NCBI RefSeq assembly: GCF_030915485.1
Contig: NZ_CP133266.1
Coordinates: forward strand, 3,166,001-3,230,000
Direction: 5' to 3'
Length of the DNA: 64,000 bases
Source of the DNA: Neobacillus sp. PS3-40
Lineage (GTDB): Bacteria; Bacillota; Bacilli; Bacillales; Cytobacillaceae
Position 1 is the first letter of the stretch. Each line of letters opens with the position of its first letter. The position numbers and the translations under genes were made by a program. The notes under the pieces are model-generated. The model searched no databases, was not told the origin of the DNA, and saw nothing but the letters and a program-made list of their open reading frames with translations. Below are positions 43,592-53,045 of the stretch, in pieces.

Positions 43592-44725
43592 TTAAATAGT
43601 AGCAGTTTCTTTTGCTAATGCAGCTTCAACTGATACATAATCATAGCCAAGATCTTTTGCAACTGCTTCATAAGTGATTTCGCCATTTGCCACATTTACA
43701 CCAAGTTTCAAGGCTGCATTTTCGTTAACGGCTTTAAGAACACCTTTATTAGCAATTTGCAATGCATATGGAACTGTGCTGTTTGTTAAAGCAAATGTTG
43801 ATGTTCTTGGAACAGCACCAGGCATGTTAGCTACTGAATAGTGAAGAACTCCATATTTTTCAAATGTTGGGTTATCGTGAGTTGTTACATGATCACTTGT
43901 TTCAACGATTCCACCTTGGTCAATCGCAACATCGACGATAACAGAGCCAGGCTTCATAGATTTAACCATTTCTTCAGATACAAGTTTAGGAGCTTTAGCA
44001 CCTGGAATTAATACTGCACCAACAAGTAGATCAGCTTCTGCTACTGCTTCTGCAATGTTAAATGGATTTGACATTAATGTTTTGATTTGGTTTCCGAAAA
44101 TATCATCAAGTTGACGTAAACGATCAACACTTAAATCGATAATTGTAACATCTGCACCTAATCCAATAGCCATCTTAGCTGCATTTGTTCCAACGATACC
44201 GCCACCGATAATTGTTACCTTGCCACGGCTAACTCCTGGAACGCCTGCAAGAAGGATACCTTGTCCACCATGGAATTTTTGAAGGAATTGTGCACCGACT
44301 TGAACGGCCATTCTTCCTGCAACTTCGCTCATTGGAGAAAGTAATGGAAGAGTACGGTTTACTTCAACAGTTTCATATGCAATAGCAATAACACCTTTAT
44401 CTTTAAGTGCTTGTGCTAGTGAAGGTTCAGCAGCTAGATGTAAATAAGTAAATAATATTAAACCTGGACGGAAGTTATCATATTCACTTTCAAGAGGCTC
44501 TTTTACTTTCATGATCATATCAGATTGTGCCCAAACCTTTGAAGCGCTTTCAATAATTTCTGCACCGACTTTAGCGTAATCCTCATTTGTAAATCCGCTT
44601 CCAAGTCCAGCATTTGTTTCGATTAATACAGAATGTCCTGCTTTTAATAATGAAACAACTCCAGCAGGGGTAAGTGCTACCCGGTTCTCATTGTTTTTTA
44701 TTTCTTTAGGTACACCAATAAACAT
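43592..44725 (-). CDS. ald: Alanine dehydrogenase
   Basis: 377 residues, NAD-dependent oxidative deamination of L-alanine to pyruvate and ammonia. Starts [22 protein letters not shown], with NAD-binding [29 protein letters not shown] and catalytic residues in the [12 protein letters not shown] region (His about 95). GAGGAGGAAAC precedes the ATG at 44725; the open frame continues eight codons upstream into the ribosome site. Adjacent PucR-type regulator at 44853 is the likely activator, as AdeR is in B. subtilis. Confidence 0.96.
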   Translation of the reverse strand: MFIGVPKEIKNNENRVALTPAGVVSLLKAGHSVLIETNAGLGSGFTNEDYAKVGAEIIESASKVWAQSDMIMKVKEPLESEYDNFRPGLILFTYLHLAAEPSLAQALKDKGVIAIAYETVEVNRTLPLLSPMSEVAGRMAVQVGAQFLQKFHGGQGILLAGVPGVSRGKVTIIGGGIVGTNAAKMAIGLGADVTIIDLSVDRLRQLDDIFGNQIKTLMSNPFNIAEAVAEADLLVGAVLIPGAKAPKLVSEEMVKSMKPGSVIVDVAIDQGGIVETSDHVTTHDNPTFEKYGVLHYSVANMPGAVPRTSTFALTNSTVPYALQIANKGVLKAVNENAALKLGVNVANGEITYEAVAKDLGYDYVSVEAALAKETATI

Positions 44726-44852
44726 ATATTGTTTCCTCCTCATAGACATTTAAGTAACTTGCTACCGCTTAAGTATAAGACGGTTCATAAATTATTTCTT
44801 TGTTTAGAAAAGAGAAAAAATATATATTTATTTGGTGTTTTACACAAAGAAC

Positions 44853-46094
44853 CTAACCTTGTTGATATTTTTCAACCTTTAAGTCAAGGAATAGAGTCAT
44901 TTTTTGATTTGGGTCCTTAAAATTAATATCGCCAATCTCAGAAATACGCTTTATTCGGTAATTTAGCGTATTAGCATGTACGTTCAATTCCTTTGCCGCA
45001 TCATTTATATTGTTATCATTATTAAGGAAGACTTCAAGTGTCTCCACAAGATTGCTGTTGTGCTTTTTATCGTAATCATGAAGGCTCTTCAATGACTGAT
45101 TTACGTAGTCTTCGCCTTTTCTTTTTTCTAAAATAAAAGTGATTAGTTGATATATTCCTAACTTTTGGTAATTATGAATACCTTTTGTTTCGATAGGGAA
45201 TTTCTCTTTAATTGAAAAGACGGACAATGTTTCTTGATAGGCTTTGCCAACTTTTTGATAATCTTCGTAAATGCTACTAAATACTGCACTAATATCATTA
45301 ATTCCGTAACGATCATTCATTTTCCAAGTAAATGACTCAACAAAATGGTCAAGCTCAACAAAAGGATTAGTAATATCTGACGGAGACACCAGTAGAATGA
45401 GTTGGTTGCAATCGATTGTATAGAGCATGATTTTTAGGAGATGACTTGTTTTTAATAGGTAGGATATTTGTTGCTCTTCTTTGCTAGTGATATTTTCTGT
45501 AAATTGAAAGACTAGGACAGCGAATGATGGAGGAGGTGTGATCTGCAAAGAGAGGAAGTGCTCCATTATTTCCTCTTTTACACTCATGTGACCGGTTAAA
45601 AGCTTCCAAAAAAATTCTTGAAAGCGCTCCTCTTTTCGATTTCTTCGCGTCTGAAGCTGTAAGAGCTTATTCTTAGCAGAGTCAGCCGCTTTCTTTAATA
45701 ACAGTAATTCTTGTTCACTTAAAGTTTTATCAATTTCCAATGCCCAAATAAACCCAAGGATCTCATCTTGTTTCCATATAGAGATAGCAACCCTTGTGCC
45801 CAGCCCAATTTCGTCCATCATATTTTTTACTCTGATTGGCTGGTCAGTTTTGAGTAGGGCAGGTATTGTACCTTCTTTCCAGAGCTGATTAATTACTTTT
45901 TCAGGTACTTTTCGCCCTATAATAGTAGAGATTCTCGCGGGATCTGTTCTTTCATCATGTGTGCTATAGGCTAGAAGTCGATGATTGGCATCTTCAATAG
46001 TAATAGGACACTGAAGTACTTCACTTATGAGATCGGCAAACTCCTCTAAACTATCAAAGGTGGCTTTAAATGGATCATTTTTGATATTATTCAT
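44853..46094 (-). CDS. PucR/CdaR-family transcriptional regulator (AdeR-like)
   Basis: 413 residues. N-terminal sensory region (SEVLQCPITIEDANHRLLAYSTHDERTDPARISTI, GAF-like, about 15-130), a GGDEF-like middle and a C-terminal helix-turn-helix NDAAKELNVHANTLNYRIKRISEIGDINF (about 375-403). In B. subtilis, AdeR of this family activates ald. It sits directly upstream of ald on the same strand, divergent from an alanine-type permease, which supports the same function. No autoregulatory site identified. Confidence 0.88.
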   Translation of the reverse strand: MNNIKNDPFKATFDSLEEFADLISEVLQCPITIEDANHRLLAYSTHDERTDPARISTIIGRKVPEKVINQLWKEGTIPALLKTDQPIRVKNMMDEIGLGTRVAISIWKQDEILGFIWALEIDKTLSEQELLLLKKAADSAKNKLLQLQTRRNRKEERFQEFFWKLLTGHMSVKEEIMEHFLSLQITPPPSFAVLVFQFTENITSKEEQQISYLLKTSHLLKIMLYTIDCNQLILLVSPSDITNPFVELDHFVESFTWKMNDRYGINDISAVFSSIYEDYQKVGKAYQETLSVFSIKEKFPIETKGIHNYQKLGIYQLITFILEKRKGEDYVNQSLKSLHDYDKKHNSNLVETLEVFLNNDNNINDAAKELNVHANTLNYRIKRISEIGDINFKDPNQKMTLFLDLKVEKYQQG

Positions 46095-46285
46095 ACTTTT
46101 TCCCTCGCATTCGGCTTTACAGTGTGCGACTAAACTTCGTTAGTATTATTGTAAATGATTCTTGTTGATTTGTAAAAATCCACAAATCAATAGCTCGATT
46201 TTCTCTATTTTTCACAAAAATAAATGTTCACAAATATGTTAGAATATTATTAATTAAGTATTTGAATAGTAATAATCTTCTAATT

Positions 46286-46300
46286 TGAAAGCGTTATCAA
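46286..46300 (+). promoter_or_regulatory. cre site (CcpA) in permease 1 leader
   Basis: TTGAAAGCGTTATCA fits the cre consensus WTGNAANCGNWNNCW at every fixed position. A weaker reverse partner AACGCTTTCAT lies at 46390. Confidence 0.75.
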
Positions 46301-46322
46301 CGGATTAAGGGGAGGTTGATTA

Positions 46323-46355
46323 TTGAAAATTTCATTAAAAATTGCTGTTTCTTAA
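46323..46355 (+). CDS. Possible leader peptide of permease 1 (10 residues)
   Basis: TTG start with GGGGAGG seven bases upstream encodes MKISLKIAVS and stops. A second short frame, MNTNKGF at 46528-46551 with AAAGGGG upstream, precedes the permease. The equivalent place in the paralogue's leader also has a cre site followed by a strong ribosome site and short ORF. Expression is unproven. Confidence 0.35.
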   Translation: MKISLKIAVS

Positions 46356-46566
46356 GGTTTTATCTAGTTTTTTTTTGAATAAAAATTAAAACGCTTTCAT
46401 TTTGGAAAACAAATATAAAGGTACAAAAAGAGTTGATTTTTAAAGAATTTGAATGCATTATTACTATTTTAGTAAAACTTATTATACCATATTAGTGTAC
46501 TGTTTTAATGAAATAAAGGGGAAAAGAATGAATACGAACAAAGGTTTTTAAACAGGGGGAAAAAAT

Positions 46567-47967
46567 ATGAGTAATAACAATCCAAGTAAAGAGCTTCATC
46601 GTGGTTTAGAGGAAAGGCATATTACTTTGATGTCTTTAGGAGCAGCGATTGGGGTTGGACTATTTCTTGGTTCAGCTACATCAATTAAGATGGCTGGTCC
46701 TGGTATATTGTTTGGATACGCAATTGCAGGGTTAATCATGTTCTTTATCATGAGAGCTCTAGGGGAAATGGCTATCCAAAAACCTGTAGCAGGCTCGTTC
46801 AGTACTTATGCTCGTGATTATTTGGGACCAATTGCAGGATTTATTACTGGGTGGAATTACTGGTTCTTATGGGTAGTAACCTGTATGGCTGAGATTACTG
46901 CAATAGGTATTTATATGGAATACTGGTTTCCAGGTGTACCACGATGGATTTGGGCACTTGCAGCATTAGTAATCATGGCAACTGTTAATTTCCTTGCAGT
47001 AAAAGCTTATGGAGAATTGGAATTTTGGTTTGCTCTTATTAAAATTGTAACCATTATCGCAATGATTGTGCTTGGGGCTGGAATGATCTTCTTTGGAATT
47101 GGTAACGGAGGAATTGCCACAGGTATTCATAATTTATGGAGTCATGGCGGCTTATTCCCACATGGAATCAAGGGCGTATTAATGTCATTACAAATGGTAA
47201 TGTTTGCGTACCTTGGAATTGAAATGATTGGAGTTACAGCTGGAGAGGTGAAAAATCCAGAGAAAAACCTTGCAAAAGCAATTGATACAGTATTCTGGCG
47301 TATTCTTCTCTTTTATGTAGGAGCATTGTTTGTTATTATGTCTATCTACCCTTGGGATGAAATTGGTACAAAAGGAAGTACTTTTGTTCTTACTTTCCAA
47401 AAAATAGGAATTCCCGGTGCAGCAGGAATCATTAACTTTGTTGTTCTTACAGCAGCACTTTCATCTTGTAACAGTGGTATTTTTAGTACTGCCCGTATGT
47501 TATTTAACCTTGCGGGTAATGGAGAGGCTCCAAAGAAATTTGGAAAAGTTACGAAAAATGGCGTTCCAGGTATAGCGGTTATTGCTTCTGCAATCTGTTT
47601 ACTTGTTGGCGTACTCTTAAATTATATCGTCCCTGCAAAAGTATTTATGTGGTTATCAAGTATTTCAACATTTGGCGCAATTTGGACATGGGGTATTATC
47701 TTGTTATCCCAAATTAAACACCGTAAGAGCTTAAAGCCAGAAGAAGTTAAACAATTGAAATATAAATTACCATTATATCCACTTAGTTCTTATGTATCAC
47801 TTGCCTTTTTAGCTTTCGTTATCGTCGTAATGGCTTTTAGCGCTGATACAAGAATTGCCTTATATATTGGACCTTTATGGATAGCCTTCTTAGTAGCCTT
47901 CTATTATTTTAAAGGATTCCATAAAAGGGACTCAGTCAAAAATTCATCTGAAAAACAAGCTAGTTAA
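46567..47967 (+). CDS. Amino-acid permease, D-alanine/alanine/glycine type (paralogue 1)
   Basis: 466 residues, 12 helices, APC superfamily. Starts SKELHRGLEERHITLMSLGAAIGVGLFLGSATSIKMAGPGILFGY, the substrate-binding GxG helix 1 of CycA/AlaP-like permeases; later WFALIKIVTIIAMIVLG and EMIGVTAGEVKNPEKNLAKAID. Proton symport of D-alanine, L-alanine, glycine or D-serine is likely. Divergent from the regulator of ald and controlled through a cre site. Very similar to the permease at 50346 along its full length. Confidence 0.9.
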   Translation: MSNNNPSKELHRGLEERHITLMSLGAAIGVGLFLGSATSIKMAGPGILFGYAIAGLIMFFIMRALGEMAIQKPVAGSFSTYARDYLGPIAGFITGWNYWFLWVVTCMAEITAIGIYMEYWFPGVPRWIWALAALVIMATVNFLAVKAYGELEFWFALIKIVTIIAMIVLGAGMIFFGIGNGGIATGIHNLWSHGGLFPHGIKGVLMSLQMVMFAYLGIEMIGVTAGEVKNPEKNLAKAIDTVFWRILLFYVGALFVIMSIYPWDEIGTKGSTFVLTFQKIGIPGAAGIINFVVLTAALSSCNSGIFSTARMLFNLAGNGEAPKKFGKVTKNGVPGIAVIASAICLLVGVLLNYIVPAKVFMWLSSISTFGAIWTWGIILLSQIKHRKSLKPEEVKQLKYKLPLYPLSSYVSLAFLAFVIVVMAFSADTRIALYIGPLWIAFLVAFYYFKGFHKRDSVKNSSEKQAS

Positions 47968-48001
47968 ATCTTTCTAGTATCAAGAATATATATATTTACA
48001 A

Positions 48002-48033
48002 GAGCAGATCCTAACAGGGTCTGCTCATTTTTT
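48002..48033 (+). terminator. Terminator after permease 1
   Basis: GAGCAGATCC and GGGTCTGCTC form the stem, then ATTTTTTTGG. Confidence 0.85.
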
Positions 48034-48192
48034 TGGTTATATATACCAATTTTTTTAAAAATGTTGTTTCACAAAACCATAAGAATAGAACTTATCTATT
48101 TTGTACTACAAATCTACTATTTTCTCACAGTGGAATATAGTAATATATAGGGATTGAAAATAGTAGAAGATGATTACCTTCGGAGGAAATCT

Positions 48193-49638
48193 ATGAGGAA
48201 TTTTAAATTTATTGGACTATTTTTGGCAATAGCTAGTCCATACATATTGTTTGAATGCTTTAGGCAAGGATACATAAAAGACCCTTATTTAATTATGCCG
48301 AAGGGCCATTTTTATATTGTTAGTGCTGTGGCAGTTTTAGCTGTAATTATTTCCATTTCAGTAGGGATTGCTGGTAAAAGATTGAGGAATATCAAAATAA
48401 GCTTTCTTTCACTTTCATTTATCTCCCTTGCTCAGATGTTTCTAGTCCATGGACTCTCAACGCCCGATTTTATCCTTCATGAATCACATCTACCGGGGAT
48501 TTCATCGCAATTAAGTATTCTATTGGCAACTGTATGGTTATGGTTGTCATCTTTACCTTCTGACAGTAAATTAATTGAATTTATATCGCGGTATGATCAT
48601 TTTCTTGTTCCAATTTGGATTGTAGCTCTAGGGATTTTTGCGGGGATTGGAATGGTCTTCCCGCACTTAGTTACTATTGTTCCAATGGATGTTCACCCTC
48701 TTAACGGGGTAATTACTATGTCAATCATCCTATTAAATTTACTAACATCATATCGATATTTTCAATCATATCGATATTCTAAGTTTCCGCTTCAAATTGC
48801 AATTGTTTGCAGTGCTGGTTGGCTGATTGTTTCGCAACTAATTATGGTATTAGGTGTGGTATGGAAACTTAGCTGGTGGATGTACCATATTTTACTGTTA
48901 GCATCAATGATTGTGATGTTGATTGGTCTAGTAAAACAGTATTCAGTAAAAGGATCATTGGTGGGCTCATTAAGAGCCTTGTTCACGAACGATCCATTTG
49001 AACGGATTACCGGAGGTATTTCCCAAAGTGTTAGAGCATTAGTTATCGCAACTGAAAAAAAAGACACATATACAGCTGGTCATACTTTCAGAGTGACCAT
49101 GTATGCGTTAAAACTTGGCGAAGAACTAAACTTAGCTCCTGAACAGCTTAGGGCATTAGCGCAGGGAGCACTTCTACATGATGTGGGGAAAATTAATATT
49201 CCTGATTCGGTGCTGAACAAACCAGGGAGACTTACTCTTGATGAGAGGATTATTATTGAAAAGCATCCTTTAAAAGGATATGACATGTGTAGAGATCTTG
49301 GTTTTATGAAAGAAGAGTTAAGCGTTATACGCTTCCACCATGAAAAATGGGATGGAACTGGCTACCCAAACAAGCTCCAAGGAGAAAACATTCCTCTTTT
49401 AGCAAGAGTTACTGCCGTTGTTGATGTTTATGATGCATTAACCTCTGAAAGGTCATACCGAAAAGCCTGGCCTCATCATCAAGCAATGGAATTACTGCTT
49501 GAGCAAAAAGGGACACACTTTGATCCGAAATTTGTAGATGCATGGACTCAACTTTGTGAACGTAACCCATCTGTATATCAGTATCCGTCACAAATGATTA
49601 ATGATGAAACAACAGTTTCGCTACTTTCTTTTTTTTAA
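48193..49638 (+). CDS. Membrane HD-GYP domain protein (cyclic-di-GMP phosphodiesterase type)
   Basis: 481 residues: about eight N-terminal membrane helices (to about 265), then an HD-GYP domain: TAGHTFRVTMYALKLG, LLHDVGKINIPDSVLNKPGRL, IIEKHPLKGYDMC, RFHHEKWDGTGYPNKLQGENIPLLARVTAVVDVYDALTSERSYR. The metal-binding HD, HH and GYP signatures are complete, so cyclic-di-GMP hydrolysis is expected. CGGAGGAAATCT before ATG 48193 favours this start over a TTG at 48154. It sits alone between the two permeases. Confidence 0.9.
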   Translation: MRNFKFIGLFLAIASPYILFECFRQGYIKDPYLIMPKGHFYIVSAVAVLAVIISISVGIAGKRLRNIKISFLSLSFISLAQMFLVHGLSTPDFILHESHLPGISSQLSILLATVWLWLSSLPSDSKLIEFISRYDHFLVPIWIVALGIFAGIGMVFPHLVTIVPMDVHPLNGVITMSIILLNLLTSYRYFQSYRYSKFPLQIAIVCSAGWLIVSQLIMVLGVVWKLSWWMYHILLLASMIVMLIGLVKQYSVKGSLVGSLRALFTNDPFERITGGISQSVRALVIATEKKDTYTAGHTFRVTMYALKLGEELNLAPEQLRALAQGALLHDVGKINIPDSVLNKPGRLTLDERIIIEKHPLKGYDMCRDLGFMKEELSVIRFHHEKWDGTGYPNKLQGENIPLLARVTAVVDVYDALTSERSYRKAWPHHQAMELLLEQKGTHFDPKFVDAWTQLCERNPSVYQYPSQMINDETTVSLLSFF

Positions 49639-49753
49639 AACAATAACTCTATTAAATTTTACTTTTATCAAAACTTGAATGTGTAGCTAATTTATTTGAA
49701 ATGAAAATTTCGTAAGCTAGAACAAAAAATTAACTGGGCTGTATAAAAAACAC

Positions 49754-49790
49754 TAATAGGGTGTCTGCACTTGCGGATATCCCTATTATT
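49754..49790 (+). terminator. Hairpin after the HD-GYP gene
   Basis: TAATAGGG (49754-49761) pairs with CCCTATTA (49781-49788); the loop is long (19 bases) and the T tract poor. Confidence 0.45.
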
Positions 49791-49917
49791 ATAGTAATAA
49801 TTTTGTGTAATTCGACAAAGAAAGACAAATGAATTATTATTTTACACAAAATAAATTGTGCTTTTTATATAGTAATGGTAAAATTACAAATAGAAAGATT
49901 CTTTTAATTATTTAGAC

Positions 49918-49932
49918 TTGAAAGCGTTAACA
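49918..49932 (+). promoter_or_regulatory. cre site (CcpA) in permease 2 leader
   Basis: TTGAAAGCGTTAACA fits the cre consensus at all fixed positions, 428 bases before the permease start. Confidence 0.75.
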
Positions 49933-49949
49933 TTTAAAAAGAGGAGGTC

Positions 49950-49985
49950 ATGCTTTTTAATTATAAAGTTCATCATTATATGTAA
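49950..49985 (+). CDS. Possible leader peptide of permease 2 (11 residues)
   Basis: ATG with a strong GAGGAGG a few bases upstream encodes MLFNYKVHHYM and stops. The order cre, ribosome site, short ORF, long leader, permease matches permease 1. Peptide sequences differ, so the position rather than the peptide may matter. The remainder of the 360-base leader is AT-rich and holds repeat copy 50225-50286. Confidence 0.35.
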   Translation: MLFNYKVHHYM

Positions 49986-50224
49986 AAAGTTTTACACACC
50001 ATGAGAAACTCCTCAGAATATAGCTTTAGTTTTATAAAAAATTAAAGTTTATCCGCTTACCACAGAGAACAAATTTTTCGCTTCTTTTATAGATTAAAAA
50101 GAATTAACTGATATATCAGAATATAGCAATTATTATTTTTAAAAAATAATACAATTAATTTTAAATTCCATTATCGTTGTACCTTTTTAAGCTAATCAGA
50201 ACTTATATCCAAATATTCTGCTAG

Positions 50225-50286
50225 CGCATAAGGGCAATTACGCCTAATCACCGCCTTTAGGGGCTCGCTTATCGGCGGATTTTCTT
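50225..50286. repeat. Dispersed repeat family 2, copy at 50.2 kb
   Basis: CGCATAAGGGCAATTACGCC, TAATCACCGCC, TAGGGGCTCGC, then CGGCGGATTTTCTT; aligns with 39469-39531. It lies 60 bases before the permease 2 start, inside its probable leader. Confidence 0.7.
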
Positions 50287-50345
50287 ATAAACTCTACATT
50301 TATATAGGATCAAGGATTTAACTTATGATTCAGGAGGAGATTAAT

Positions 50346-51743
50346 ATGAGTAACAAACAAGGGCAAGAACTGCACCGTGGGTTAGAAGAAAGACATATTA
50401 ATTTAATGTCTTTAGGAGCGGCTATTGGGGTAGGATTATTCCTTGGTTCGGCAACTGCGATTAAAATGGCAGGTCCGGGAATTATTGTTGGTTATGGTAT
50501 TGCGGGAGTTATTATGTTCTTTATCATGAGAGCACTTGGAGAAATGGCCATTAATAAACCTGTTGCTGGATCTTTCAGCGCATATGCTCGTGAATATATC
50601 AGTCCATTGACTGGGTATTTAACAGGATGGAACTATTGGTTTTTATGGATTGTAACCTGTATGGCTGAAATTACAGCTGTGGGCGTTTATATGAAATATT
50701 GGTTCCCTGGAAGTGCTGGCTGGGCATGGGCGCTTGCAGCACTAGTAGTTATGACTACTGTTAACTTCCTTGCGGTAAAATTATATGGTGAATTAGAATT
50801 CTGGTTTGCACTTATTAAAATTGTAACCATCTGTGCTATGATTGTTGTCGGTTTAGGTACAATTATCTTTGGGCTTGGACATGGTGGAGTTGCCACAGGT
50901 ATTAGTAATTTATGGAACCACGGTGGAATCTTTCCACATGGTATAAAAGGTGTATTAATGGCTTTGCAAATGGTCATGTTCGCTTACCTTGGTATTGAAA
51001 TGATTGGGGTTACTGCTGGAGAAGTTAAAAATCCAGAAAAAACTCTTGCAAAAGCAGTTGATTCAGTATTCTACCGTATCCTTATTTTCTATGTCGGTGC
51101 ATTATTTGTTATTATGTCTATCTATCCTTGGCAAGAAATCGGAACAAAAGGAAGCCCGTTTGTTTTAACATTTAGCCAAGTAGGGATCCATGGAGCTGCA
51201 GGAATTATTAACTTTGTTGTTTTAACCGCAGCACTTTCCTCTTGTAATAGTGGTATTTTTAGTACAGGACGTATGCTATTTGATTTAGCGATAAATGGTG
51301 AAGCGCCTAAAAGCTTAGGCAATGTTTCAAAATCTGGTGTACCAGGGCTTGCGATTATTGCCTCAGCAATTGTGTTATTACTTGGGGTTGCACTAAACTA
51401 TTTCTTACCTGCAAAAGTATTTACTATGGTTACTAGTATTGGTACATTTACCGCCATTTGGACATGGGGAGTTATTTTGATAGCTCAGCTTCGTAACCGT
51501 AAAAATATGTCACCTGAACAAAGAAAAAATTTAAAATACAAGTTACCTTTATATCCTTTATCATCTTATATTTCTCTTGCATTCTTGGTTCTTGTCCTTG
51601 TTGTTATGGCTATCAATCCTGATCAAAGAATCGCTGTAATTGTTGGACCAATCTTTATCCTATTGTTAGTAGGTATTTATTACATTAAAGGATTTAATAA
51701 GCGTGATAAATTAAATTCTTCAAATAAAGAACAAGCTAGCTAA
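50346..51743 (+). CDS. Amino-acid permease, D-alanine/alanine/glycine type (paralogue 2)
   Basis: 465 residues, same architecture and nearly the same sequence as the permease at 46567 (for example GQELHRGLEERHINLMSLGAAIGVGLFLGSATAIKMAGPGIIVGY and WFALIKIVTICAMIVVGLG). The two differ mainly in loops and the C-terminal tail. AGGAGGAGATTA before ATG 50346 sets the start; seven codons upstream are open but unlikely. Probably a duplication with one HD-GYP gene trapped between, allowing different regulation or substrate preference. Confidence 0.9.
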   Translation: MSNKQGQELHRGLEERHINLMSLGAAIGVGLFLGSATAIKMAGPGIIVGYGIAGVIMFFIMRALGEMAINKPVAGSFSAYAREYISPLTGYLTGWNYWFLWIVTCMAEITAVGVYMKYWFPGSAGWAWALAALVVMTTVNFLAVKLYGELEFWFALIKIVTICAMIVVGLGTIIFGLGHGGVATGISNLWNHGGIFPHGIKGVLMALQMVMFAYLGIEMIGVTAGEVKNPEKTLAKAVDSVFYRILIFYVGALFVIMSIYPWQEIGTKGSPFVLTFSQVGIHGAAGIINFVVLTAALSSCNSGIFSTGRMLFDLAINGEAPKSLGNVSKSGVPGLAIIASAIVLLLGVALNYFLPAKVFTMVTSIGTFTAIWTWGVILIAQLRNRKNMSPEQRKNLKYKLPLYPLSSYISLAFLVLVLVVMAINPDQRIAVIVGPIFILLLVGIYYIKGFNKRDKLNSSNKEQAS

Positions 51744-51760
51744 ACTAAATTTAAAATGCT

Positions 51761-51802
51761 AAAGAAAAGACAGTTTTGCAAATGCAAGACTGTTTTTTCT
51801 TT
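51761..51802 (+). terminator. Terminator after permease 2
   Basis: AAAGAAAAGACAGT, TTGCA and TGCAA, GACTGTTTTTTCTTT form a long stem with a short loop. Confidence 0.82.
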
Positions 51803-51889
51803 ATCTTTAGCTAAGCAGAATTTATAGTGGAGTGATTTTGTTGTTTTTTCACATACTAAACATGTTAAAACTAAATGGAGGTTTTTTAT

Positions 51890-52702
51890 GTGAAGAAACT
51901 AGCAACTATTTTTGCGATTACGGTTGTATCTCTCTCCCTTTTGAATGTAAAGGTTAACGCACAAAACATTTCAAAACCACAAGTGAATTTACAGGAACAA
52001 AATACAATGTCAGTTTTGTGGTTCCAAAAGGCTGGAGAATCAAAAGCTTTATATTATCAAGGCTATAATATAGGAAAAATGAGATTGGATGATATCCTAA
52101 GCAAAAACATCAAGAAAAAAGGATTTAAACCTGCTGTAATTCTTGATATTGATGAAACGATCGTAGACAGTAGTCCACTTTATGCTTGGAATATCCATAC
52201 TGGAAAAGCATCCCCGTGGGAGAAGTGGATTGAAAAGGCGAAAGCGAAGGCACTTCCTGGGGCCGTGGAATTTTTGAAGTATGCAGATTCAAAAGGTGTG
52301 GAAATTTACTACATATCTAACCGAAAAGAGGCCCAGAAGGAAGAAACCATTAGAAATTTAAAGCAAATCGGTGCTCCACAAGTAGATGCAGAGCATGTTT
52401 TATTACAACAACCGGGTGAAAGAGGAAAGGAAACTCGTCGCCAAAGTGTTGCTACAACACATAAAATTGTTCTATTATTTGGCGACAACTTAGGTGATTT
52501 CAATGGTTTTGATGATTTATCAGTATCAGGAAGAATTTTGGAAGTTGATAGAAGAAGAGATGAGTTTGGTAAAAAATTGATTATTTTTCCAAATCCGATG
52601 TATGGAAATTGGGAAGAGGCTATTTACAATTACTCTTCCAGTAAATCTGATGCTGAAAAAGAAAAATTAAGAAAAGAAAGCTTGGAAAAATTTCATCCAT
52701 AA
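51890..52702 (+). CDS. Secreted HAD-type acid phosphatase (class C / 5'-nucleotidase)
   Basis: 270 residues with a signal peptide (KKLATIFAITVVSLSLLNVKVNA). HAD motifs: VILDIDETIVDSS (nucleophile Asp in DxDxT, about residue 84), YYISNRKE (motif II), and LLFGDNLGDFNGF (motif IV, DNLxDF). Matches lipoprotein e(P4)/class C acid phosphatases, which remove phosphate from nucleotides outside the cell, but there is no lipobox Cys here. GTG 51890 has GGAGG eight bases upstream; the in-frame ATG 51875 overlaps that site. Confidence 0.88.
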   Translation: MKKLATIFAITVVSLSLLNVKVNAQNISKPQVNLQEQNTMSVLWFQKAGESKALYYQGYNIGKMRLDDILSKNIKKKGFKPAVILDIDETIVDSSPLYAWNIHTGKASPWEKWIEKAKAKALPGAVEFLKYADSKGVEIYYISNRKEAQKEETIRNLKQIGAPQVDAEHVLLQQPGERGKETRRQSVATTHKIVLLFGDNLGDFNGFDDLSVSGRILEVDRRRDEFGKKLIIFPNPMYGNWEEAIYNYSSSKSDAEKEKLRKESLEKFHP

Positions 52703-52708
52703 GATGAC

Positions 52709-52740
52709 CGCTGCAGCAAAGATTGTTGCAGCGTTTTTTT
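52709..52740 (+). terminator. Terminator after the phosphatase gene
   Basis: CGCTGCA and TGCAGCG with an 11-base loop, then TTTTTTTT. Confidence 0.85.
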
Positions 52741-52887
52741 TAAGTTAATCCAAATATTTTCCCTTCTATTATTTAATGTTTTTGGCACTTATTAATAGTT
52801 TATTAATATTGTTGTTGTATTATTGTTTATGCATTAAAAAATAATTAACCAGATTGAGTTGTTTACTTAATTCATCTATTTTGTTTT

Positions 52888-52912
52888 GCACCAGTGGTAG
52901 GTGCTCTTTTTG
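52888..52912 (+). terminator. Hairpin with T tract in the ycgR leader
   Basis: GCACC-AGTGGTA-GGTGC, then TCTTTTTG. It lies 140 bases before ycgR with no gene ending nearby. The loop and 3' arm AGTGGTAG (52893-52900) are exactly complementary to CTACCACT at 52937-52944. Could be an attenuator, weakly supported. Confidence 0.4.
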
Positions 52913-53045
52913 TTTTGAAACTTTATTTATATGTATCTACCACTAATGGAAAATGAAAACATAACAAATTACATTGATTTTTGATATGATGAAGATGTTT
53001 TTTTAAAAACCAATTTGTAAATGTTTCATCACGGGAGGTACATCC

